NCBI GenBank assembly: GCA_946807835.1 | Contig: OX327711.1 | Location: 17,705,501-17,769,500 of the forward strand | Direction of reading: 5' to 3' | Origin: Ailanthus altissimus | Lineage: Eukaryota; Streptophyta; Magnoliopsida; Sapindales; Simaroubaceae | DNA length: 64,000 nt | Shown here: in pieces, positions 24,501 through 36,822 of the stretch | Numbering within the stretch: the stretch's first letter is position 1 | Layout: each line of letters begins with the position of its first letter | Notes under the pieces: model-generated | The model's database searches: none | What the model saw: the letters and a program-made list of their open reading frames with translations, nothing else | Told to the model about the DNA's origin: nothing | Translations under genes and position numbers: made by a program

Positions 24501-27500
24501 TACATGGCATGGGGGGATTAGAGCAAAATACAAACAAAAAGCAATACCAACCCTAACTGCTGTGGTTAACAAGAATTAATAAGAGCAACCAAACTACGTT
24601 TCTGACAAGATGATTATCAAATAGCTAAAGTAAATTAGTGGAAACGGCAAGGACTTGTGACGTATTAAACTGAATGGATATATTTCATAACAGTAAATGC
24701 AAACAAAAGATAAAAGAGAACTGGAAGCCAATCAATGCTGTTCAACTTGGCAAACTATGAACGCACAAGCCTCATTCTTCCAGATCACACAAGAACTGAC
24801 AAAAGATAGTTGAGTGCAAAACCTGTTCATTAGCCATGGGGGGGAGCCCGCCAACATATACCCGGCGAGCATGCCTTGTAGCCTGTTAAAGAGCAACAAG
24901 AAAAAATATGTAGCGAATTCAATAAAAAATATCAAACAGCAATAAATATAAAACATAAGTGCAACAGAAACATGTAAATATATCTTTATCTACCTGTTGG
25001 GTCATGGCTTGTACCGGCATCAAAGGTAAAGTTCCCAACTGTAACAAACAAAAATATTACACATATGTACATGCATATACACATACATAAATTGTATGTT
25101 GATTAGCAACTAATATACAAATGATAACTCAAAGGAAGATTTTTTAAACCGCTACTTGTGAAACATATGCACCTGCGTTGTTCCGAAAGGCAACATGTTT
25201 TGTACCATTTCTGGAATTGTTGGAGGAACAGTAGGCAATTGTCCTGCATAATAATAAGAAATAAAGCAAGTACAGTAACATGGATGAGTTATATGGCTAA
25301 GAGATTAACACATGCATGTTGCCAATAAATCTTAAAGCCCACAACTATCTCATCTTAAAACTGTAGAGAGAAGCCTATTTCATACCTAAACATTACCACT
25401 CAATTAATAAAGTAAGAAATGAATTCCATCACTGCAGATGCAAGGGAAATATGTGTAAGTCTACCAATGACAACTGTTGCCGGTTGAAGGCGAACAAGAT
25501 CCAGCTAATCGACATACTGGTTCTCCGTTGGACATAAAATCTACGGGAGTCACGCCAATGGTAGCACAGTGGGACATGTAGCCCAACATTGCCTTCTTAC
25601 CCAACCGATAAACATAAAACACAAACAAACAACCACACACAACAGCCAAACAACACAACAATGGTTCTCAGTTTCCATAGAAATCCATTAGATAAATATT
25701 AAATTGAACAAATTTCATGAACAATACTAAAAATTGAGGGTGAGGCAGTAAAATTGACAGAAAATGATACAATTTCTCTGATGAAATAACTCTTTTCTGG
25801 ATGAAAAGAAACTGCTGTGATTGACTAGTGAATAGGAGGTTAATTTTATATGTAGGGAAGAGGCTGGAAGTATACCTGGAACAGCAGCACCAGGCAGCAT
25901 GGTTGCTACAGGTGGCACCATATCAAACCCACTTCTCCGCTTGCTGTAGAGAAAATATAGTAGGAACATGATACATTAACAAATGTAGCGTTCTAAATTA
26001 AATTATAAACACCATCCTTATCTTAAATTTTTTCAGTTCAATAAATGAAGTTAAACAAGAAAATAAATACACCCAAAGCAAGAAATACAATATATGTGAA
26101 GAAGTAACCATAAGAAATAAGAACTAAATAGTGCTATCATTGTTAAAAGAATGCACAAAAGTTTTGCATGTAATACCTTTCCCGTACAGTAATATCCAGT
26201 AAACAGGATATATGGATGGTAACCCACTTAACAATTAACAAGGGCACCTTCACAGTTTCACTACAAAAGTTTGGCTAAGGTAAAGACATTAAATTCAGTT
26301 CTGGCCCTGTCGCCAACAATCAAGTTGCAAATTCTTTGGACTGATGTCCCCATTCTAGGGATGTCATAGTAGTCAAGAACACAAACAGACAGAAAACCGT
26401 CAATGTTCTAGCTACATAGAATTTCAACAAGACAAATGCTCAACAACGCTACTTAAGCCCAAAAATCAGGGGTTTAGCTTGGATAGACCATGAGCCTGAG
26501 AAGCCTATTATGAGCTCAATTAAAATGAGGAAATAATGAGCTTCTTCAGACTCATCTTAGAACAAGGCTCAAAAACTCACCACCCGAATGACCACATTTA
26601 CTTTTGAATACCTTTTTGAGGGAGAACGGGAAGGAGAGAGTGATTTGGAGCGGTTCCTAAATCTATCACTTGAAAGTGAACGTGATCTTTGTCTATGCCT
26701 CCTCTCTTTGTCTCGATTAAAGTCACGGTACCTAAATGAAACAGAATTTCAAATTAATATACATATGAAAAACATGTTTAGATAATGCATAGCAAGCATA
26801 CATCTCTGAATGGGTCATGAGCAATGCATTCATGTCAAAGAGTTCCATAAGAGCAACAACAGGGGCCTGAAAAGATGTAAAAAAACAACTAGCAAAAGAT
26901 TTGGATGAAGAAAAAGTCATGAGCATATTATAATAACCTGTCATGATCACGAAACCCTTGACGATCATATTTATCACCTTTGCCCCTTCCTTTGACATCC
27001 CGAGCACTTCTGTCCTTATAATCCCTGTTGTGAAGATCTCGGTCTCGGTCTCTGTCTCTATCTCTAGTCCTGGACCTTTCATGATCAAACCCGCGGGAAC
27101 TCTGCTGATGAAAATATCACACAAGTTAGCCACTTCAAAAGTTACCTGTTATTATATCATTTTTAACCATTCCCTCTTTAACATTCTTCCAACAATGCAT
27201 TTTTATCAAAAGGCAAAAATGATCCATTAAAATAAATTTCTTCTTTATTCCAAACAGCTCAATTGAACTCCACTCCACCTCTATTTTCCAATTTTGTTCA
27301 TGGAACAAAATAATCGAAGCAAATTCCATTTAAATAAAATTAATCAAGCTTTGGGCTTTATCGTGATTTGATTCGAAAAGGAGGCTATATGAAGTGCATA
27401 TTCTTCAAAATAGCATAGATCTTACAAAGGCATGCATCCTAATGAAAGCATTGAATTGCACAACATTTTATTCACCAATTATAGAAATATCAATTTCCAT

Positions 27501-27617
27501 AAACTAAACACTTCATTAATCAGCTGTATTACAACAAATTTATTACTATCACAAAATCATAGAAAGCAAAACCTTGTTGTGAGAAGTTTCGCTACTGGCG
27601 TCGTATCTGCGAGACAT
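18514..27617 (-). CDS. U2AF65: Splicing factor U2AF large subunit (U2AF65)
   Basis: Eighteen minus-strand exons: 27573-27617, 26938-27104, 26612-26731, 25876-25943, 25173-25243, 24994-25038, 24823-24882, 23975-24035, 23765-23877, 23461-23576, 23099-23197, 22862-22937, 22500-22588, 21852-21915, 21667-21762, 21283-21364, 19003-19070, 18514-18651. Total 1578 nt, 525 residues, all phases consistent. In order: a short R/S/D-rich N-terminus, the SKSKRRSGFDM ligand-like motif, RRM1 (~178-262, RVYVGGLPP), RRM2 (~297-378, RVFVGGLPYYF and KGYGFCVY), and a C-terminal UHM (~425-520) with its R-K-F motif. U2AF65 binds the polypyrimidine tract and recruits U2 snRNP. The N-terminus is shorter than Arabidopsis U2AF65A. 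Intron 9 is GC-AG, intron 1 ends in a NAGNAG acceptor, and intron 16 (2.2 kb) carries retroelement debris. Confidence 0.95.
19304..19631 (-). repeat. Copia LTR, inverted copy, in U2AF65 intron 16
   Basis: Read on the minus strand it starts TGTTGAAATTAATGCA and ends near TTTTCCTATA. It matches the LTR at 20271-20659 along its length; shared blocks include TAGAGTTAGTTGAAAATTGT, GTCTTGTAAAAC and CTTTCCTATTCACAC. The two are in opposite orientation, so they are not the ordinary LTR pair of one element. Confidence 0.75.
19650..20245 (+). pseudogene. Copia RNase H domain remnant in U2AF65 intron 16
   Basis: On the plus strand, antisense to U2AF65, the frame contains GTMDYGIWYKST-like sequence, a D-G-containing TSGYTFTIRSGMHSWSSKK stretch, TIAQSSVEA and IFEDMGEKQNEAT, which is the end of a copia RNase H domain. 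The ~72-codon piece at 19770-19985 is the longest open part; stops and frameshifts break the rest. Confidence 0.85.
20271..20659 (+). repeat. Copia 3' LTR in U2AF65 intron 16
   Basis: This LTR follows the RNase H remnant in the same orientation, as a 3' LTR should. It starts TATTGAAATTAATGCA (first bases mutated from TGTTG) and ends near TTTTCCTGTA, and is matched by the inverted copy at 19304-19631. Confidence 0.7.
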
Positions 27618-27960
27618 TTCAGCTTCCAATTTTGAAAAGCACAAACCCTAATTTTAACTGCTGAGAAGGAGAAAAACGAGCTTTGATTTGATGTGTGCCT
27701 AAATGTTTTTTCTTCACTGACTCCTCTTTTGCTTAGCTAAAGCTTTAATCACCGAGCAATGCTGCAAAATTGCAACGAGACTTCCTGAGGAGTCTGTTTT
27801 GGGCCGTTGGGCTACTGATAATGATTTTTGGGGCAGCTATCTCAAGCCCATTTTAGATAGCGAGCCGACTCCCGAAACTTCTGTGTTGAGGCTGTAAGGA
27901 GAGAGGCTAGATAACATCACACGTCAAATTTGAAGATTTTGCTAAAAACAAATCGATCAA
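27618..27960 (-). promoter_or_regulatory. U2AF65 promoter/5' UTR with site II-like boxes
   Basis: TGGGCC (27800-27805) and TGGGCT (27808-27813) sit close together ~190 bp upstream of the start codon, with AGCCCA further up. Paired TGGGCC/T (site II, TCP-bound) elements are common in promoters of housekeeping and proliferation-linked plant genes. No strong TATA box is seen. Confidence 0.45.
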
Positions 27961-28943
27961 TTATAACCAAAAAAAAAAAATTGTGCTATCAATGCAAGAT
28001 TCATTGGACTTTTCAAAAAAAAAATGCAAGATTAAATGGAAGAAAAGATTTACAATCTTTTTTTTCTAACATAATACATGATTAAACATATCTACCAAAA
28101 TAATTTAGTATTGTATTAAAAAATAATGGTTGCTTTCAATAAAAAAATGAATATTTGGATTACATTCTTATATTTATCAAATAATTTATTTTATATATAT
28201 AGTAATTTTAATATATAAATGTGTGGATGATAAGTGTCACGTCTCACGTCGAATATAAATTGGGTGAATTTTTTATATATACGGATGGATATGCAACATT
28301 ACCTAACAGACTAATTTTTTTTGTCAATGACAAATGTCTGGCCTCGTGACAAGTGGCGTAAAAGCAAATTTGAATTTTTATTTGTATATAGGCCCTTAAA
28401 ATTGCCTGATAAAAATTACCAAGTGAGATGTAGGACCAATATGCTATCAGTGGAATGGGCAATATAAGTCAAATAGGCTATGAAAATTCTATGTCTTAAA
28501 TTTCAATAGAGATTGTCACGTGAGTAGTGGATCCCATAGCCTTAGGAGTGGGTAATACGAGATAGGTTAGCTCTTGAGTTTATGCTACACTGTGACAATG
28601 ACGTTACGTAATTGGGTATAGGAAAATATCACATCTCACATCGAATAAAAATTAGATAAATCTTGAATATATAATAATGGGTATGCAACATTACCTAACA
28701 GACTAGTCTTTTAAGTCAATGAAAAATGCCTAATCGTGATATAAGGCATGATCGTCTCATCCAAAACTATTTTGACCTTATATTTTAGTGAAAGTAACAG
28801 CTTACTCGTGATAAAAATACCTATTTACACCCTTCGTCTTTAATAACTGAAATTTGAGTTCGTTTGACTTAACAAAAAAAATATTAATTGAAGCGAGCAT
28901 TTAACACTTTATTATTGGAAAGTGAATGCTAATGCATTTTAAC
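27961..28943. repeat. Intergenic, with two copies of a ~105-bp dispersed repeat
   Basis: Copies at about 28236-28345 and 28630-28740 share CAACATTACCTAACAGACTA and a cACgTCTCACgTCGAATA-type start, in direct orientation ~395 bp apart. They look like LTR or MITE ends, but I cannot name the family. No gene is seen. Confidence 0.55.
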
Positions 28944-30705
28944 TAGGGATGGTAAAAAAAAATCACAAACCTGCAAACCCATTAAAATCTGTCCATATTG
29001 GGAAGGATTTGGTAAGTGTTGAAGCGGGTTTGGTACAGAATTAAAACCTGTAACGAATTTGGTATGGGTATGGGTTTTGTTAAAAAATCATTGATACTTG
29101 CAATGGGTATCCACACATACTACATTTAAAAAAAATTAGAAAAAAAATAAAAATATGAGTTGATTTTTTTACATTTATTTTTAGCTCACATCAAAAAGTC
29201 TATCTTTAGTTTGACATCGCTCATATCGTTCAATAATAAATAAATAAAATTAATTCAAATTGACTAATGATTATAATTGAAATTGAGAATGAAATTATAG
29301 CATTTAATATAATTAGAATCAGAATATTTAATATTTAACGTAATTAAAATGATATTTAAAAAATTATAACATTTAACGTACTTGAAATTATAATTGTAAT
29401 TGAAATTAAATATTTAACGCAATTAAAATTAAAAATAAAATTGAATTTAGAATGATAATATTTAATGTAATTAAAATTAAAATTAGATTTAAAATTATAA
29501 CATTTAACACAATTAAATTTGAAATCGAATTTAGAATTATAAGATTTAATATAAATAAAATTTGAATTTAAATTAAAATATTTAATGTAATTAAAATTAA
29601 ATTTAGAATTATAACACTTAACTATCGAAATCGAAATTATAATTATAACATTTAATGTAATTAAAATCAAAATTAAATTTGGAGTTATGACATTTAACGT
29701 AATTGAAATCGAAATTTGATTTAAAATAATAACATTTAACGTAACTAAAATCCAAATTAGAATTGAAATTATAGTATTTAATGTAATTGAAATTAAAATT
29801 AGATTTAAAATTATAATATTTAATGTAATTAAAATTGAATTTGAATTTGAAATTATAATATTTAACATAACTGAATTCAATAATATAATCAAATATATAA
29901 TATTTAATGTGATTGAAATCAAAACTGGAATTGAAATTATAACAATTAACGTAATTAAAATCGAAATTAAATTTGGAATTATAACATTTGACGTAATTAA
30001 AATTAAAAATTTGAATTAAATTTTTAATATAATTGAAATTGAAATTCGATTTAAAATTATAACATTTAAGACAAGAGAAATCAAAATAGAAATTATAATT
30101 GAAATTATAATATTTTAACATAATTAAAATTAAAAATGGAATAGAAATTAAAATAATTAACGTGATATCGAAATTGAAATTATAATTATAACATTAACGT
30201 AATTGAAATCGAAATTGGATTTGAAATTATAATATTTAATGTAATTGAAATTGGGTTTGGAATTATAATATTTAACATAATTGAAATTAAAATTATAATT
30301 AAAAAATATTTAATGTAATTGAAATTATAACATTTAAGGTAATAAAAATCGAAATTGAATTTGAAATTATAATATTTAATATAATTAAAATTAAAATTAG
30401 AATAAAATTATAACATTTAACGTAAATAAAATTAAAATTGATATTATTTTAATAGCTATACTTTATAAATTTTTAATTAAATTAAGATTATAATTTTATT
30501 TTTTTATTATATTAATTTAAAATCTGTTTAAAATTTGTGAATAATTCATTACGGGTTTAATAATAAATACATACTCAAAAATGCGAGTTTAATAATAATA
30601 TTTTAAACTCACAATAAATTTTTAAAAAATTTACTATTTAATTTTTTAAACAAATATAAATATAAATTTAAAAACATCCGTCCTAAACCTCCGCTTTCAT
30701 TCTTA
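28944..30705 (+). mobile_element. hAT-type non-autonomous element with minisatellite core
   Basis: The 1762-bp element starts TAGGGATGGTAAA and its other end, reverse-complemented, starts TAAGAATGAAAGC (six of the first eight bases agree). It is flanked by a perfect 8-bp duplication ATTTTAAC at 28936-28943 and 30706-30713. Subterminal sequence (AACCTGCAAACCC, GGGTATGGGTTTTG) is typical of plant elements of the TAGGGATGGCAA type. There is no transposase; the core is an AT-rich tandem array. Confidence 0.75.
29270..30460. repeat. AT-rich minisatellite-like array
   Basis: About 25 imperfect units of ~40-55 bp combine ATTATAACATTTAACGTAAT with runs of AAAATTGAAATTGAATTT. Most units differ by substitutions and length changes of ~6 nt, suggesting nested duplications (AAATTG hexamers inside a larger unit). 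The array lies wholly within the hAT-type element. Two minus-strand open frames of 167 and 188 codons are by-products of the repeat and not genes. Confidence 0.85.
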
Positions 30706-30713
30706 ATTTTAAC

Positions 30714-33700
30714 ATTGTGTGGTGGCTGACATGTCAAAAAAAATAATGAAATAAACGAGAGTTAAGCCTCTGATTTTAGAAGGAAGAACAACCTGTCATG
30801 CCAATTCTACCCCGCAAATATTTAAATGCCAGATAGAAAAAATAGTAATTATCAGTGTAGTGTTACACTGTATTAGAGTAAAGCTATAGTCAACACAGAC
30901 AGAATTGTTACCAATAATTACGAGTATTCACTTTCACTTTCTATTAAATCATTCGTCTCTATTTTGCATACTGGATCATTTTATTACGAAGGTCAATGAG
31001 ATTTCTCTAGAATTTACATAGTGAACAGAAATTGTCAACTTCATAAGACTTAAACGTTCTCAAATAATTGTTAATTCGACGACTTTAAATCCAATTCACC
31101 AAGACTGAAGGTATACGTGGCGTATCGCCAAATCAGTACAGGGAGCACGTACAGTCTCGCGTACCGACAAAACAGAGACAATGACAACGACTCGTCTGTC
31201 TTGACGTGAAAAAGATAAAATCGCAGTAACAGCTTTTTATCTGTAAGAACCAAACGCGGAACAGAAGCAGCGGGACAAGAGTAATCCTACCCCTACACGT
31301 GTCCTTCGTCTGATGGTAGCGTACGCTCATCTCCCATTACGTTTTGTCTTTTTCCCCGCGTAAGAGTGGGACAGGAGCAGATATCCTTAAATTATGTTAT
31401 TTTTATAAAATTATATTATAAATTTAAATTCATTGAAGCTAAACTCCTTTTCAAGTTAAAATTAATAAAAATAATTTATAAATAATTAATATAAATACTA
31501 AACACACATAATTGAAAAGTAACTTAATTAAAGATAAATATTTTTTAAAACTTAATTTAATATTTAAAATACGTCTTATAGTTAAATTTATATTTGTATA
31601 TTATAATTTTAAAATAAACTAATTTATCAACTAGTTAAACTAATAATATATTAAATATTAAAAGAATAAATAATTAAAATAAATTAGTTATCAATATCTA
31701 TAATATGAAGAAAATAAATTTAAAAAATAAATAAAATGATTAAAAATCTTCATCGTACAAAACAAATAAATAAACAAGTTAAACATAAAAATCAACTTAT
31801 ATCTCTTAAAATATTCATATTTTTATTTAATTAATATAATATTATTAAAATAAAAATTAAAAAGAGATTAAATATGTCATTTAATAATCAACTAAACATT
31901 TGATAGTGTGAGCAATAATTTTTTGAGAGTAAAAAGTCAAAAATAATAAAATTGATGGATAATATTTGTATGATAAGTAAACTGAGAACAATTAATATAA
32001 TAAAAAAGAGATAAAAATTAATTTTTTTTATTTAAGACTAAAATTTAAACAACATCATGTGGTCTTTATTATTAAAAAAAATGTAAATATTTATGAATCC
32101 ATAGATATTTGTAAGATACTTTATCAAAATTATATTAATTTTAAATCAGTTACTAATTTTAATTTTATATATTAAATTTATCCAAATTTATTTTAAATCT
32201 TACTAAATTCTTTCTTTCCAAACAAAAAAGAAAAAAAGAAAAAAAAGTAGATTCTAACGTATTTTGCAAGTTTTGGTCATTTTACCATTCCTAATGAGAA
32301 TTCTCGGACCAATGCGATTGACGACCATGAACGTCAGTGCTGACGCAGCATCTGATACTTTTGGGTTTGGGCCCGTTGTGCATGTAAATGATGTTGCATT
32401 TCATGGGCCCCATTTTTAAATTAACGAAAAAAAGGGGATTTGTAAAAGTCCGTTGCAATGTACACGCATAGATTGCTTTTGGAGAATAAAATGTAAAAAT
32501 AAAAAATGAAAATATGTTTGAGATTGGAGAAAGTTTTGCGGGTGCTACTTTTACCACAACTGTTTAATAACATCTCATTATCTAATATATATTTTAAAAT
32601 CAACTTGTTATATAATTCAATTTGTTGACCCAAAAAATGATTCTTCATGTCAATAAAATTTTAATTTATTTGTTAATAAAAATTAGTATTTGAGCCTTAT
32701 TTTAGTTGAACTTACTTAAAGAAATTTGAATCTCCTCTTTCTCATCGACTAAAATAGAATTGATAAAATACAAGTTAAATTATCGTGTGATGGTCTCGTC
32801 GGAGTGAGTTTCAAAGAAAACTCTCCGATGATTAAGTTATAAAAATTTTTTACGGTGCGAGATTAATAAAAAAGTTAAGCAAATATATTGATGAATAAAA
32901 GAAAATACCATTTTTTCTTTGTCTAGTTTTGTTTTTTTGGGCATCTTCCTCCTTTTTTTTGCACCATCTATACTTTTGTGCGTCTATCTCTTTTTTATAA
33001 TACTGATCTATAGAGAATTTTATAGACATCTTTCTTTTGTTATGCTTTTGTCATACGCCAAATATTTTTCTACTGATCTTTTTTTGATATGTTTATAACT
33101 CTGCTTCCGCTATACTTCTGTCACATGCCAAATATTCTTTTGCTGATATTCTCCTGACATGCTTTTACTACACACCATGTATTTTTCTGACATACATTAA
33201 ACATATTCTTGACACATTCTTTATAATTGTCTTTGCCAGTAAATTTGATTAAGTGTGAGGTTAAGTTCGATCTGTTCGGATTAGTTTTTTAGTAGTCTCT
33301 TTCTGTTCAGGTCGACTGTGGTCCAAGATCTTCTCAAAAAGCTAATCTTCTTGTGACTTCACTGACTGTATTCTAACCTATCTTACTGAGCAAATGCTTC
33401 TGATTGTTAATCAAGTCCTTTAAATTTGAATAAGTTTTTCATTGTTTAATCATATCAGAATCTGGTTCAATGGCTATTATCATAAATTTATCTTTGAAGT
33501 AGGCAATATTGTAAAAAGTAATGGGCTTTGAAAAGGTCTGTCCTATAAAAAAATATATAATTGAGCTCTTTGATTTCTTTTGAATTTTGAGCCTTTATAC
33601 CTATAGATGATTTTTTTGGGAACGCAATGCAAAATTTATATTACAAGAAAACAAAAAATTTACAATAGATGATATGCTTTTATTAAATCATTTTAATAAA

Positions 33701-36700
33701 ATCAAACCATCTATATCTATTATAAATTTATAATGAATTAAATTCCTCCAGGCAGAATTGAACTATTTAATAAAATCTCTTAAAATTGATATATTCTAAT
33801 TTTTATATCACACACAATATATATAACCATTAGTAAATATTAGCAGCTTTTTTTTTATTGTGATTTTGTTTTGAAGTTAAAAATAAGCACGGTAGGTTTC
33901 AAATGTTTCACTAAATTAAAAGTTACCTAATATATGGGTGAAAATTTCACAATTGAATAGAGAACTTTTCAATGTAATAAACAATTATTGATAGTTGATT
34001 AATTTAGATGATGATAAGTTTTCCACTCGAGAGGTTTTAATTTGATGGCAAGTATAAAAAATAAGAAAATAATATTTAAATTTTTAAATTTTGATATAAA
34101 AGATAGTTTTATTTCTTTGTTTTTAAAATTATTTAAAAAGATTAGTGACGGCGATAATAAAATTTGAATTTATCATTAACATTATTATATTTAAAACTTT
34201 ATTATTTATATGATAATAGAATTATTTCATAAAAAAACAGTGTCAAAGAAGGGCAAAATTTGATTAAAAAGATAAAAAAAATTAACAAAAAGAGATATTT
34301 TAAAATAATTCTAAAAATTTAAGAGATAAAATTATTTTTTAAATTAAATTTTAAAGAACTAAGTATCTTTTTCCCTACAATTTACTAACAAGTCTTTCAT
34401 AGACTTGAAAAATGCAAATTGGTGTACGTTAAACATCAACTAGGTTAATTGTCAAGTGGTCTATATTTGTACAAATAAAGTAGTTAGAACTAAATAAGGT
34501 TTCTATATGTGCGGGCTGTTTTATTTGTTAAGTGGGTGAGGCCGAGGTTAAGGTCAAGGTCAAAGTCAAGGCCAATGTATGATACATCGTCAAAATTGAA
34601 CCACGTACATCAAATATGCTCCTTTAGAAAAATGGGGTCTACATTTGTATGTCAATGCACAAACTTCGAGTCCTTCTCACCACCGGAATATTTTCCCATG
34701 ATTTCATTGTCATTATGATTATGGCTAGTGGCATCTTTATCTTTTCTTTGGAGCCACGCGATGACCAATTAGTCATACAACGGCGATGCTCTTTTCTTTT
34801 TTGCATTTTAATTTTGGCTTTTGAGATACTATATTTTTTTAACATTTCCTATGAGTTGCATAGGAGCCATGCCTCGAGCCCTAACTTTTTTTTAAAAAAA
34901 ATTGGACCTTTTAAGTTAAAAAGCGAAAATATTTATAGGTATGTCAGTTCTTTTATTAAAAATAATTAAACTTTAAAATTTTAATATAAGGTGTTTATAT
35001 ATAAATGGGAGGAAGAGAGTAGTGATGATAATTCTATTTACATATTTTATATTCAGAGAAAAGAGAATTAGCTACTTCTCACACTCTCCTATAACAGCAT
35101 CATTTTGGGAGATATACTTATCATTCTGTCATTCTCTCAATTTATAACATCGTTTTGGAATATATACTTATCATTCTCTCAATTTACAGCAACGCTTTGA
35201 GAGATATACATGCCCGCATGCCTCACAATAATGAATTTAAAAATTAAATGACAATATAAAATATTACAATAAATTAATTCAAGTTTAATAAACAAAAAAT
35301 TAAAATAATTCTCTAATCTTATATATATATATGTAATGTTAAACTTTAATTGAAATAATTCTTTAAATTTATATATATAATTATGAATAAGATAATTTGA
35401 CTTTTATTATCTTTTATTAAAATAGTAAAAAAAATTATTCAACCGATTTTTTTCTAATGATATTCAAGGTAAGAGAGGATAAATCTCTCTCTCTCTCTCT
35501 TTTTTATCTATTAACTAAACATTGCCGACATGGAGGAGGAACTTCATATATTTGCATAGTTAGTATCGTGTGTCACATACATATTCCTGTTATTTTCATG
35601 AAAGTATTTCTCCCGAATGATTTGAAATCCTTTCGGCATTTTGCATTTGTTTTGGCACATGCATGCATTTCAAATTAGGTACGATTTTGTTTTCGGTGGC
35701 TAGAATTGTTTGATTGTGTTAGGTCATTAGATATTCTAGATCCCCCATGAGAAAACATCTTCATTTAGCCATCGAGGAAATGGACATTTCGGACAATGCT
35801 GGCATGATTTTGTTCGTATCACAAAATCTTCAATTTCATTTGTAACGATTTGATGTTACGGTTGCTTGTTTCTTCTTATTTTACAACGCCCAATAGAAGA
35901 GCATGTTCATTAATGAATTTGGCACCATGTACATCTTAAAGGGAGCAAGTGCAAATTGGTTAGTGATTCACTTGCTCACTCTAGTTACGGCCAAAAATGG
36001 GGGAAAAAGTGTGTACTTTCACTTAGATTAATATGAGTAATTTCTGCCCATAAAAATTAATTATTTAAGAGTATTTAATTCTCTAGCAAATTCTTTAAAA
36101 AATTATTAATTTATAAATTAGAAAAGTAAAGTATAATATTATAATATTGTTAGATAATTCATTTAGTAATAAAGTCATATTTCACAAATTTTTAAAAATA
36201 AGAGACGAGATAAATTACTTATTAGTGTGGCCTGGCTGTAGGCTGAGTGCACTCAATCCACCAAGATGTGGGTTTAAATTCTATTAAAAAGTCGTACCAA
36301 AATCAAGTTTAAACGTCACTCACATCAATGGTGCAAGCAATATGTCTTAGTTTCTCTCCGTAGTCTATCCATACAGAAGAACGAATAACCCAATATACCA
36401 TGAGATTACACCAAGCAAGAAACAGATAATAAACCTTCAGAAAAGCAAACATTCATTTTGATTAACAAGATGAATCAATATAAAAATCGTCAATAATTTA
36501 CAATAATTGATTTTAGGTATCAAGGAAAAGCATTGCAAGGACCAGGACCGTGATCGGTGCTACTGACATGGTAATCTAGCGATTGGAGATGTAGGGGCAA
36601 TTGCGGCAGCCAGCGAAAGTTGACGGCTTGAGTGAACGGTGGCTGAGATGAGGCAGGAGGCTGGAGGCAGGAGGTCGCTAAAAGAGTTTCAGTTTTGATG

Positions 36701-36822
36701 TGAAGAAGGACCCGTGAACAAAGTGAATGTGCAATGTGTTTAATGTCTTTTTAGTCTTTTTAATTTATTGGTGTAAATTTTATTAATGGCAAAATTATTT
36801 TTTATTTATTTTATAAAAAAAT
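30714..36822. other. Gene-free AT-rich region
   Basis: No coding sequence is supported. Two less AT-rich islands stand out: 31070-31380, with an ACACGTGT G-box near 31298, and 32280-32560, containing TTTGGGCCCGTTG and CATGGGCCCCA. They are separated by ~900 bp of very AT-rich sequence. A (CT)n run lies at 35482-35500. The rest is low-complexity AT sequence. Confidence 0.5.

Noticed and set aside
29356..30121. Two overlapping minus-strand open frames of 188 and 167 codons rich in I, N, F, Y and K
   Set aside because: They lie inside the AT-rich minisatellite of the hAT-type element. The repeat unit is rarely interrupted by stops in these frames, so length means nothing; there is no domain or start context.
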